Positions 9,345-19,818 of a stretch of 64,000 nucleotides of DNA are shown piece by piece; position 1 is the first letter of the stretch, and each line of letters begins with the position of its first letter. This DNA comes from Isoetes taiwanensis (Eukaryota; Streptophyta; Lycopodiopsida; Isoetales; Isoetaceae). Made by a program: the position numbers and the translations under genes. A model generated the notes under the pieces. It made no database searches. It was given only the letters and a program-made list of their open reading frames with translations, and was not told the DNA's origin. The DNA lies in contig JAJEKV010000003.1 in assembly GCA_021234155.1 (NCBI GenBank), positions 18,646,386 to 18,710,385 on the forward strand, read 5' to 3'.

Positions 9345-12300
9345 TCTTATATCTTATATAATAATGTTCTTATATAATAATGTTATAGAGTGTGTCTTGA
9401 ATCACGCCCTAATTTTGACGGCTAGGATTAGACGAGCAGATTTGACGGTCCAAAAATAAAGAAAACAGATGTACTTAGGCGGCCATCGAACTGGGCTATG
9501 CTACCGCGAGGCTGTCGAACTATTTCGGCGTAGCCCAATGTTTTACCTTGGGAGATTGGCTATCTGTTTTGTGAAAGAGTTTTGGATGCTTTGTCACTGG
9601 AGTGCAGCAGGCTTTATTGGCCATGGGAGCTCTTCTTCAAATGTCTCTCATTGCATCAAGAAGATAGCACCATTTGAGTTAATAGAATGATGATCTTCAG
9701 TAAACTCGATGCCAGATTTGGATGTGAGACCTCCCAGAGCAGATGGTTTCAAAATTCCTTTGCCCTTCCGAGACTTCCAAAGACAGTTTCAAAATTCCTT
9801 TGCTCGCTTCGAAGCTTGCACAAAGTTTTTTATGTTATGAATGATCATGGATGAAGCAGACTCTGAGAAAAGGACATGTGCTTGCATCTACAAACAAACA
9901 TAAAATCTGGAGGTCTTGCTGATCTGGGCTTAGTGTTGATGAGACAGGTATTTTTTGTACTTGCATTTTTGCTTAGGAATTATATATATTCCGCCCATTC
10001 TACATGCATATTTGCTTTGGTGCTTGCTTAGAGAAGAGCCAGTTATTAAGTTCGGTGCAGAAGAATGCATGTCCCCTTTTACATGCATTTTTTTAGCCTT
10101 GATGTTTGCGTTGCATATTATTATCTATCATGTTAGATCTGTAAATTAGAAGAGTTATCTTCATGTACAACTGAAAATATGGTCTCTTTTATGTGCTCAA
10201 CTTAAAATCTGGAAAGTACAACTCTATATAGCTGCCATTTGCTCTAGGAAGCTTGGTCTGGACAGATCAATTGTGTGTCATTGTTCTTCATGATGAGTAT
10301 GTATGCACACATGATAATTAATGATTAAATACAAGATTGAATAATCTGGAAGATATATTAAGCTTAATTTTGTGTTTTCTGCCTATCTAGATCGTAGGAG
10401 TCCTGCTGCATGCTACTAAGCAACTGCAAGCACACTGTAAGTCTTGCCAAAATGTTGCCGTCCTTGAGATTTCTTATGATTGCATTCGAGATGGAATTCA
10501 GGTCAGGTTATCTTCATGTGGAGCAGTTTTTTTCATGTATTAGACTTTTCATAAGGTGTCCAAAGTTTATAGGTCACATTTTTTGGGATCTTTTTGAGTT
10601 TAAGCTTCACTCACGGGACCTCATTTTCTTATTCATTTTTTTTTAGTCAATGGGCCTATAGTAATACTTAAACATGCGGGCCGACAACATAGATGACAGT
10701 GACAAACCGATCTCCAAGCATGTAAGCTCAAACACCATATACAATAGCATTTCAAATATCATTTCATATGCTTTGGCAGTGTACATTCTGTAAACATGCA
10801 TTTGATCCCTTTTAATCCCATAGCATTGTTTGGGAGGATTTTGAAGTGTTTGCAAGGTTTAGGGGGTTTCTGTAGTGCCATCAGGGGGTAACAAAGTCAT
10901 CGTGATATAATGAAAAAGATATGGCTTTTGTTGCTGTCGTGCTTCTATGCAGCTCAATTTGATGAATTTGTTGAAAAATCTATCTTGCATATATGCTAAA
11001 ACATCAGTAATTTTATATAATATGCATGCCCACATAATACAGCATATAAGTGAACATTCAAGATATTGGTTTATTATGGGAAAATTTTGTCACCCTTTAA
11101 TTATCCTGTCCATGTTGCAAGCTCCAATGTCTGGCTTATTACACGAAAATCTATTCTGCCCATATTGCTACTTTTGGAAATAACAATGTCTTATGTTTGA
11201 ACTAACGTGTCCAATGAATCTATTGCAGGGTACAGTTCTTTGCAGCCAAGGCAATGTAACGTTGACTTCATATTTGTTGAACAGAATATTATTGTTGATG
11301 TATGCACGTAATTTAGCTACAAAGCTGAACAACAGCAATAATTGCAGCACAAATGTTGTATTGCTTACGGTTTCATCAACTTACAATTTCATCATCTTAT
11401 GTTCTATACAACTGTATTTAAATATTGATTGGGCCCACACATCTATCAAATTTAAAGCTTTAAAATGCAAAATTAAGGCACTAGCACAATGTTGGCAACA
11501 TGCCAACATGCCATCGATAAAGGTCCATGCCGTATTAGTATTGGTACAATATTGGCAAAATGCCATTGATCCCTTCCACACATGAAAGATCTTAGTCATA
11601 TTAGAGTGCCCTCAAACATTAGATAGGTAGAAACACTAAAGCCAAGTTCACCATGGACAAGTAGGTCGTACATCACAAAATGAAAATGAAAGACACGCCA
11701 AAAAATAATACAAAACGAAAATGAAAGACACGCCAAAAAATAATAAGCTATGCGAAACCTTTACCTCTTCAAATATGAAGGCATCCCCTCTTCAAAAAAA
11801 AGGGGGGGAAAGAGGGGGAAAGAATTCCTGAATGTTTTGAGCCATACGATAATTTTTTACTAAGGCCCAGATTCCACTGAGCTGGAAGTTCTTATACCTG
11901 GACGAATTGCAAAAGCCCAATAACAAAGTTTTTGGGTTTTGACATTCCATTACTGACCCAGAGAGTTCACGATGTGGCGGCCACAATCAAAGTTTTTATT
12001 GCCGGGCAAGATCCCTAGGAGTTTGCGACTCTATTTCTAACGAACTATCATTCAATCTAGGCTAAGTCAATGGTATGATCCATACAACTATACATGTGGC
12101 AATACACACTTAAATGGAATAATAAAAGAACATTGAACCATTGAGATCGGGAAAGGATAAAAGAGATAAATAAAAGAACATTCGACATTGAGATCCTGAA
12201 AAGGATTAAAATTGTCACGGTTCACATGGCAAACATCCTCAACTAGCAAAATAAAGAGGTGGTGGAGGAATCGAACCTCCACACACCCCACACACTCCAC

Positions 12301-12533
12301 AAAATAAAAATTGAAAAAGATGCAGAAATACGATACAATACATTTCTGATAGATGAGAACATGTAGAGATACAATGCAAAATTGGATAAAAAGGCCATTA
12401 AGCTCTTGAAACCTTCAAGAGCACAAGCATAAGCATAAGCACAAATGATTCTTTGAAGCAGCTCTAATCCTAAATAATATCACTTACACGTTCTTCTTAA
12501 CTTATGCCCAGCAACGCTGGGCACCATTACTAG
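9345..12533 (+). mobile_element. Non-autonomous Helitron inserted in the 3' UTR of element B
   Basis: Begins TCTTATATCTTATATAAT directly after an A and ends CTAG directly before a T, the A|T target typical of Helitrons. A hairpin TGCCCAGC-AAC-GCTGGGCA (12505-12523) ends 10 nt before the CTAG terminus. The host sequence on either side matches the uninterrupted 3' UTR of A and C. I see no Rep/helicase gene in its 3189 bp. It has exon-like scraps ending in CAG|GT (around 9947-9950) and a 37-nt tandem duplication with GAAAGACACGCC (about 11680-11745), but no protein I recognise. Helitrons often carry captured gene pieces; that is possible but unproven here. Confidence 0.85.
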
Positions 12534-12985
12534 TTATTAATAAAATTTTTGGTTATATGGTGACCACCCCACCTATCTACATGGATGCATGGCTAATCTC
12601 CCGGCGTCGGAAGAGGGTGAGTCTTCCATTATGGCCGTGGGGACAGCGCCTATATGCCTATATGCCGCTCATGCCTACACCCTAGTTGCCCAGCGTGGCG
12701 GATAGGTCCTTCCCGTATAGGGGGCGTGAAGGCCAGATTCCTCCTATCAAAGCATATATGGGGTTAGAGGTGCTTTTCCGATCAATGCATTCTTCAATGA
12801 CCTCCTTTCTCTCGAGGTCGTCTACTTCCGTGGGACAGAAGTAGACTTTCCAAGCGGAACCGCGGTCATGCCTACATTGACATTACACCACGTCCTAGAG
12901 ATCACCGTGGTAATCTCATCATCGGCAACAACGCATGCAACCTTAACCTCATAGGTTGCATGCGTAGATTATACTAAACAAGCTA
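12534..12985 (-). other. 3' UTR of element B next to pol
   Basis: Non-coding. It matches the 3' UTRs of C (26367-26860) and A (48076-48500), for example the shared block AGATCACCGTGGTAATCTC (12899-12917, minus of the C/A block). No ORF. Confidence 0.85.
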
Positions 12986-15626
12986 TTAATCTACTCGAAT
13001 CGACATGCCTGAGCCGATTTCTTCGGAGATGACCTTGCCGTCCCATTGCTCCATAAACTGTGGGTACTGTTTTTCCAGATCTCTTTTGAGTACCCATGTC
13101 GCGTCTTCCACTGGCAAGTGTTTCCACTTGACTAAGTATTGGAGAAACTCCGATCTCCTTGTTTTCTTGAATGCTTTATCAAGAATTAGCTCTGGAACTA
13201 TTTCTAACTGTTCTTCTGTCATTTCCAACATCGTTGGAGTGTCCAAAACTTCTTACGGATTGGGGGTATGCTTCTTGGCCAGACTCCGTGGAAGACTTTG
13301 TGTATCTTTAAGTGTCTTTGGTAAGTCTAGTGCGTAGGATTGGTTACCCACTCTCTTGACTATTTTGAATGGTCCAGCCCACCTTGGAGCAAGCTTCTTG
13401 CAATTTTCGATGCGGAGCTTCGCCTGCTTTACCTTGATCTTGAGCCACACATTGTCGCCAACTTGATTTCCTCGGGCTGTTCGATGTTTGTCGGCGATGC
13501 TCTTTTAACGACTTCTTCTTTGCTAGGAGGTATCCCCGCACTTCTTCTACGAGCTGGCGTGCATGTCGCCAAAGCATTTGTTGAGAGACTTCTACTTTTG
13601 ACGGGATTGTGCCAAGTGTGCGGAGTTAGGCATTGGTAGCCGTAGTTGATCATGAGCGGGGACATTTGGGATGATTCTTGCTTGGTGCTATTGTATGCAA
13701 ATTCCACCAAGTGAATAAATTCCTCCCACATACCTTGCTTGTTCCAGACGTAGTTTCTGAGTATGTCTTCCAATATTCTGTTGATACGCTCTGTTTGCCC
13801 GTCCGTCTGAGGATGATAGGCCGTGCTCATGGATAATTTTGTTCCAATCGTTGTGAAGAGAGATCCCGCGAAAAGCAGCGATGAACCGGATCTCGGTGGG
13901 AGATGATTTCCCTTGGCATGCCATGGAGTGCGAAGATCTCTTTGGTGAAGAGCTTTCTTGCGTGTCCATAGTCGCGTGTCCGGTGGTCCTGCAAGGCACA
14001 AAATGTGCCATTTTCGACAACTTGTCGACCACGACCATTAAGGCATCCTTGCCTCTTACCGTCCTCGGCAGTCCTGTTATAAAGTCCATGCTGACTACTT
14101 CCCACTTAGCGTTTGGGACGGCTAATGGTTCCAATTCCCACGGTATTCGAGTTGTTCGCGCCTTTGTTTCTTTGGCATAGCTGACATTCCTTGATGTAGC
14201 GGGCTATTTGCTTCTTCATTCCGGCCAATAGTAGCTGCTACGCACTTTAAAATATGTCTTCATAAATCACGCATGGCGGCTATTGGGCTGTTGTGGTTGT
14301 CGTGGAGGATCAACTTCCTTACTCCGGATGATTCGCACGCACAACTTGTTCTTATGGTATAGGAGGTCACCTTCCTTCTTAAAGTTTTGAAGGCTTCCCT
14401 CTCCTTATCCGTTTCGCCTCCTTTTGCAGGCTTGCCCATACTTCCTTGAAGTCGACATCGTTGGCGAGTTTCTTCTATCTTTTTTCCCCGAAATCATTTG
14501 AAGAGCGTCGAGATTGCGTTGCGATTGCACCCCGGTTGTCGGTGGATGCCTTGAAAGCGCATCTGCTACCACATTAAGCTTCGGGCTTGTGGACTATCTC
14601 AAAGTCGTACTCTTGAGAAACTCCATCCACCTTCTCGCCTTAGATTGAGATGTGGTTGTGTGAATCGTCTTGGAGGCTCACGGTGATCGGTGTCAACTGA
14701 AACTTCCTCCCTAAGAGGTAATGCCTCAGATTCTCAATGCCCGACAAGCGCTAGCAGCTCTTGATCATCGCGTCGGGTGTCGTTTTGGGCGTCGTTCATT
14801 TTCCTTGAGTAAATGCGCTATTACCCGCTCTTCTTGCATCGACCTTTTTGTGGCTATCTTGCTTGCGTCCCGCCGCCACCAACTTGTCCTTTTAAGGTGC
14901 GGCGAGGTCAAGACGGGAGCGGTTGTCAAAGCTTCCTTCAACAACTCAAATCCTGCTTGGGCTTTCTTGAGCCAATGGTCGGCCCAATTTTTGACTTTCT
15001 CCGTCTTTGTCAGGTCCGTCAGTGGAGCTGCTATCTTTGTGAAGTTCTTCACGAACTTCCTGTAGTACCCTGCTAGGCCAAGGAAACTTCTGACCTCGTG
15101 GACGTTCTTTGGTGCTGGCCATTGGATGACTGCTTCAATCTTGGCGGGGTGCCGCCGAGATTCCTTCTGCTGAAATCACATGACCGAGGTATTCCACCTT
15201 TTACATTTGCGCGGTGACGCCCGACAACTTGGCATACAATTGATGCCTCCTTAACTTCTCGAGCACCTTTCTGACGTGCTAAGCATGCTCTTCAATGAAT
15301 TTACTGTACACCAGAATGTCATCGAAGAATACTATCACAAAGGTGTCCAAGTATTCTCTGAAGATGTCGTTCATGAGTCTCATGAACGTAGCTGGGGCAT
15401 TGGATAGCCCAAATGGCATTACGGTGAATTCGTAATGCCCATATCTGGTCCTGAAAGCCGTTTTGTGGATGTCCTCTTCCTTTATTCTGATCTGGTGATA
15501 GCCTGATCTTAGGTCGATCTTGGAGAAGACCCTTGCCCCTTGGAGTTGATCCATCAAGTCGTCTGACCTGGGGAGTGCGTACTTGTTCTTGATGGTGTGC
15601 TTGTTCAATTGTCTGTAATCTATGCA
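12986..15626 (-). pseudogene. Downstream part of element B pol (RT, RNase H, integrase, chromodomain)
   Basis: Continues the pol that stops at 28813 on the other side of element C. RT resumes at about 15620 with [16 protein letters not shown] and has FFDDILVYS near 15310. Broken RNase H-like sequence covers 15050-14250. Integrase covers 14134-13430 with [15 protein letters not shown] and then the [10 protein letters not shown] block in other frames. The C-terminal chromodomain is at 13246-12986 ([17 protein letters not shown]). Many frameshifts leave it dead. Confidence 0.93.
15622..15626. other. Target-site duplication of element C (left copy)
   Basis: ATGCA, matched by 28813-28817, inside the RT of element B. 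Confidence 0.95.
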
Positions 15627-17169
15627 TGTGACGTTCAAAGCCACGATTATCACGGTCCCGAACGTATATCGCATCGCCTCACACGCAGCGTACCGCCACT
15701 CGACCGGGCGTGCGCGACGACGGATAGCCAGGTAAGTAGCCCTAGGGGCAACTTGCTAGGTATGTTCACATGTTATTAATGTGCACATATGCACATTAAT
15801 GTGGGCACACTTTTCCATGTGGGCACATTTTGCCACCTAGCCATTAATGGCAAGTGGGCCCTTTCCAATTATCCCACATGCCAAAAAGGGATAATTGGAA
15901 ACCCTAGCCCTAACCCCATGTCTATTTAGGGTAGGGAAACCCTAACTTGCTAGTTTTCGTCCATAGGGTTTTAGAGCTCTGTTTTGGCTGCCCCAGGAGC
16001 CAAAACCGCCTCCCAGACGCTGCCCAAGCGAATCGCACCATCAGTTTTCCTGAATTCGATCAGCTCAGCAGAATGGTTGAACTCAGGTCAGGAGGAGCCA
16101 CCTAGGGATCAGGTATTTGGTCAATTTAATAGCTTAAACCGTCTTCTAGTCATAGAACCAGTAAGTTTAGACTATTAAATTGCCCATAGCAGCTATCTAG
16201 ATCTTTAGATCTCAGACACTAACTAAAGAACCTAACTCTATGATATAAATTAGATCTAGTTCTTTAGTTCTTCTGTGATGTATATGGATGATGTATCTCT
16301 GTGAACTCCTTGTATTGGGAAGGGGGGTAGAGGCCCTGAAGCTGTGTAGTTGATGCTCCTAGCATAGCCTCTCTAACACACTGTAGATTCGGCCTGTGTA
16401 CAAGAACCACACCTTGAGAAGGAGGTTCATGTCCTGACTCTTGAACGATCCCTCTGGTGTGTAAAGCCTACCAGGGATCATTGTGACTAGGTCTAATGGC
16501 TCACCACTGAGTGCGGGTAAGGCATGGACTCGACACGTGAAGTGGTGTACACTTTCCGGTGGGTTCGGTCGAATCACAGGCGGTGGCCCTCTAGTCACCT
16601 TGAGTCGGCATGTAGATCTCTGGGGTGATCCCTTCCCGCCCCATCGGGCTGGGAGGATGAGACCCGGGGAATAGCCCCTTGGCTATGCATCCCGTGGGCT
16701 CTGATCCAGTCCGGCGGCTTTTCAGCCTACTCTGCAAAGTGTACACAGGAGGGGCGGATGGAGTGGTCAACCCTATGCCATGTTCTTATGCCGACCAACT
16801 CCATTGCCATGAATTGCATGCGCAATGAACTCACGGAGACCCAAGCCGTCGGTCATCCCTCGAGCCCCAGAGCCTTGGGTAGGATTCCCCATGTGATGTG
16901 CTGATCATTGTCTATGCAGGTGGTGGTGCACCACCCTTCGAGGTGGATGGAGGATTATGTTGAGTACTGACATGTATGTTTTCGCTTCCGCAGCTAGGTC
17001 GGCCCTGAGGGAGGCGAGGGTAGAATGACACCTTCACTCTTCCCTTTGGGACTCATTCACGGTGTGCGATGATGTGTGGAGGGCCTGTGATCGGTGTGGA
17101 GCTGGTATGGGGAAGAACTCTGTTTGTATCACGGTGAGGGCAGGTATGATGCGAGTAGGGGACGTCACA
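15627..17169 (+). repeat. 5' LTR of element C
   Basis: 1543 bp, similar to 27252-28812 with scattered substitutions and small indels. It contains short direct and inverted runs (CACATATGCACATTAATGTG around 15784). Ends GGGGACGTCACA. Confidence 0.95.
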
Positions 17170-17170
17170 A

Positions 17171-17183
17171 TGGTATCAGAGCA
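17171..17183 (+). other. Primer-binding site of element C (tRNA-iMet)
   Basis: TGGTATCAGAGCA one nt after the LTR; complementary to initiator tRNA-Met. Confidence 0.93.
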
Positions 17184-17838
17184 ATGTTCTTGGAGACCAA
17201 GAGCAAAGCACTGGCCATGTTCCAGTAGTACTGACTTGATAGGATCCTCAAGCCTCGAAAAGTGGGAAAATTTTTCTCATTTTTGTAGTTATGCTAAGCT
17301 AGTAACAATTAAGTTTAATTGGAATTTGATAAGATTAAAAAGAATAAGCCCAAAATTTTCCAAGTGAGGTGGTCTCACATTTCACCGGTCATGAGAACTA
17401 AATTTCAGTTTTGGAGCGAGGCGCAAGCTGTGAGACATCGAGCCAAGACCACCAAAATATGATGAATTTGAGAAAAGTAATGTGGTAAGGCCAGTTCTAA
17501 GGTAGGAATTAATTAGAATAGCACGTTTTAATTACCTAAATAACCTAGAAATGTATGAGATCTCACAGCTCGTGCCTGGTCTAAAAACTAAACTTTAGTT
17601 TTGGAGCGAGGCGCAAGCTGTGAGACCAATAGGTAGAAAAAAAGTCTGAAATAAGTGTAAATTTCAATTAAATAGGTGCTTAGCATGTTAAATAGAGCAA
17701 CTTGAATTTTGATCTAAAACTTCCCAAGCTATAAATAGATGTAGACCCCCCTCATTTCCACGTCCCAGTCCTAGAAATCCGCTCCTCCGCACTTAGGCGA
17801 TCTTTTGGCGCTTTTACCCGATTGACAATCCGTAAAGC
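17184..17838 (+). promoter_or_regulatory. Promoter module 1 of element C, before the H3-type gene
   Basis: Hairpins at 17372-17436 (5' arm decayed) and 17561-17625 (arms TCTCACAGCTCGTGCC and GGCGCAAGCTGTGAGA, inner stem AAAACTAAA / TTTAGTTTT). TATAAATA is at 17730-17737, followed by GACCCCCCTCATTTCCACG and GCTCCTCCGCACTTAGGCGA; the ATG is 108 nt downstream of the TATA box. Module 2 at 19093-19818 has the same order and recognisably related sequence. Confidence 0.78.
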
Positions 17839-19092
17839 ATGGCCCGAACCAAACAGACCGCCAGGAAGTGTCGCCCAGGCGAAACCACCAGCGCCACTGA
17901 GGCTGAGATCATTCGACAGATGCTTCGCGACAGGCTCGCGAAAGGAGGTCGTTCACCTTCGAACGGGGAAGACGTCTCGGAGGAACAAGACACGTCCGAT
18001 CTGATTGACGTCTTCAACCAGCAGGTGGAGCAGGACGAGGCAACATCACCAACCTCCATGGACGAGGAGACAAGGGAGGTATATGAAGAAATAGAGCGGG
18101 AGATCCGGCGGCAGGAAGGAGCAGAAGATCATTCTGATGCAGCCACGGAGATCCTCGAGCAGGAAGAGCAGGCGACAGGTCTGGAGCCAGCGGAGGAAGC
18201 AGATCTCGCGAGATTCATTAGAAAATATGAACACCGGGAGAAAAAGAAGGAAGACAAAAAGAGGAAGAGGGAGGAGGAGGAACACAAGGCGGCAGAAGAG
18301 AAAAAGAAGGCGAAGGGGAAGTTCGTGGTCGGCACAAGGAAGCTGAAGGACGTCCCGCCAAGGAAGAGGCCTAACCCCAAGATCGTCATCAAGGAGCGGC
18401 AAGCCGACGAACCTCCGAACCCCTCCGACGACTCTTCTGATGAGGACGTCAACCCTAATGCTGCAGGTGGAAGCTCTTCTAAACACCCAGGCGACGAACA
18501 GGTAGCACCTGAGCAACCCCAGCAAGATCAAGTACAGAAGCCCCCTGAGTACCCGGCGTGGGATAGGAAGAAACAGCCGCGCCCTGCCCGTGAAGCTTAC
18601 GTCACCGACAGGGTAAAGATATACGAAAGAAAGATGAGGGAGCACGAGGCTTATATGAAGAAATGGGAAGCCTACAGCAAGTACTACGAAGAAAACAGAG
18701 TTGCATTTGTTGAAGGAGGGCGCTCAACGAAGCAACAGACCTTGAAGCCGCCACCACCAAAGCCCAAGGCCCCCAAGCCGCCACCCAAGAAGAAGATTGA
18801 CAGGAAGGAGGTGGAGAGGAGAGCGCTAAGGGAGATTAGGCACTTCCAGCGCAGCTACAGTCTTCTAATTCCCCGTGCCCCCTTTGCTCGGTTAGTGCGA
18901 GAAGTGATGCAGGCCTACAGGACGGACTTTAGAGTCACAGATGAGGCGCTGCTGGCAATGCAAGAGGCGGCTGAGGCAAAGATAGTGCAACATTTTGAAG
19001 ATTCAACAGCTTGCACTGTTCACGCCAAGCGGGTAACCCTCATGCGACAGGACATGAGTCTTGCGACCCGCATAAAGGGAGAACGCCCTTAG
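17839..19092 (+). CDS. Retrotransposon-encoded long histone H3 (tail + charged insert + H3 fold)
   Basis: 417 aa, open from ATG 17839 to TAG 19090-19092. Residues 2-10 are ARTKQTARK, identical to positions 1-9 of mature H3 (K4, R8 and K9 kept); the next residues are CRPGE, so S10 and K14 are absent. Residues about 11-328 are an insert unlike H3: acidic start, a Lys/Glu/Arg-rich probable coiled coil (about 130-160), a basic KRPNPKIVIK patch, an SDDSSDED cluster, an aromatic YERK...YMKKWEAY helix and a Pro/Lys run. Residues 329-417 align gaplessly with H3 A47 to its C-terminus: ALREIRHFQRS, PFARLVREV, QEAAEA, HFEDS, CTVHAKRVT, IKGERP; about 50 of 89 identical by hand count. L1 has H3 rather than CENH3 length. 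Inferred role: nucleosome or cDNA-packaging histone serving the element. It is not a host gene, because it lies between LTR and gag in three elements. Confidence 0.93.
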   Translation: MARTKQTARKCRPGETTSATEAEIIRQMLRDRLAKGGRSPSNGEDVSEEQDTSDLIDVFNQQVEQDEATSPTSMDEETREVYEEIEREIRRQEGAEDHSDAATEILEQEEQATGLEPAEEADLARFIRKYEHREKKKEDKKRKREEEEHKAAEEKKKAKGKFVVGTRKLKDVPPRKRPNPKIVIKERQADEPPNPSDDSSDEDVNPNAAGGSSSKHPGDEQVAPEQPQQDQVQKPPEYPAWDRKKQPRPAREAYVTDRVKIYERKMREHEAYMKKWEAYSKYYEENRVAFVEGGRSTKQQTLKPPPPKPKAPKPPPKKKIDRKEVERRALREIRHFQRSYSLLIPRAPFARLVREVMQAYRTDFRVTDEALLAMQEAAEAKIVQHFEDSTACTVHAKRVTLMRQDMSLATRIKGERP

Positions 19093-19818
19093 AACCTTTT
19101 TTGTAAATAATTAAAATTTTTTTGTAATATAGAGCAATTTTGTGTACTCTAATTGCATGAGCTGGATTAATTAGGGCAAGTTAGTAAGTTTTAGCTTTTA
19201 TTTCAGTAAAATAGGACATTTGCAAACCGAAAAATGTGATGTCTCACAGCTCGCGCCTGGTCGCAAAACTAAATTTTAGTTTTGAAGCGAGGCGCAAGCT
19301 GTGAGACCTCGCCCAAACTTGACCAAAACAGCTCCAAATCGACCAAATAAGGGGTCAATTCTGTCTGATTTGATGAGCCCGTCATCCTTACACCCTTAGT
19401 TTACCCAAATTGGATACCTTTTGATCGGAATGAGATTGATGTCTCACAGCTCGCGCCTGGTCGAAGAACTAAACTTTAGTTTTTAAACGAGGCGCAAGCT
19501 GTGAGACCTCCTACCATTTCTTCACCAGGACTTGTCCAGATCATCCTCAACCCGTTGTATAGCATCTTTTAGGTAATCTAACCTTGTTCAAACATCTCAT
19601 CTAGTCTTCAAATTCCCATTTTGACCTCAGATAGACTAGAATTACCCAACCCTAGGAATTTCCAAGTCATCCAAAAATTAGGGTTTCCCCCTTTCTATAA
19701 ATAGACCCCTCATTTCTCAGATAGCACCCTACAAATCTGCTCCTGCCCTTCTAGCCGATTTCTCAACTCCCCTCGAGGCTCTTGCAACCCGTTTGTTACC
19801 CCTTTCCGCAATTAACCA
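19093..19818 (+). promoter_or_regulatory. Promoter module 2 of element C, before accessory gene 2
   Basis: Hairpins at 19241-19307 and 19441-19507, both with arms TCTCACAGCTCGCGCC and GGCGCAAGCTGTGAGA and an inner AAAACTAAA / TTTAGTTTT-type stem. TATAAATA at 19696-19703 is followed by GACCCCTCATTTC and TCTGCTCCTGCCC. The repeat of hairpin-hairpin-TATA-CTCATTTC-GCTCCT from module 1 implies a duplicated regulatory cassette. Confidence 0.78.

Noticed and set aside
12255-12292. tRNA-like T-arm on the minus strand (GGAGG-TTCGATT-CCTCC then ACCACC)
   Set aside because: No matching acceptor 5' strand, D-arm or anticodon arm lies upstream; only the T-arm fits, so no tRNA gene is called.
18046-18645. 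199-codon open frame on the minus strand
   Set aside because: It is the antisense shadow of the Glu/Lys-rich insert of the H3-type gene; composition (Leu/Val-rich) is what reversing those codons gives.
17839-19092. CENH3 (centromeric H3) as identity of the accessory protein
   Set aside because: The fold aligns with canonical H3 without a gap and loop 1 is not longer; the tail is canonical H3, unlike the divergent CENH3 tails.
17839-19092. Ordinary host histone gene that happened to be hit by transposons
   Set aside because: It occurs at the same place in three separate elements, each with its own TSD, and has a 318-residue insert.
19093-19510. Metazoan-type histone mRNA 3' stem-loop after the H3-type gene
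   Set aside because: The hairpins are far longer than the 16-nt histone stem-loop, occur also before the gene, and plants do not use that signal.
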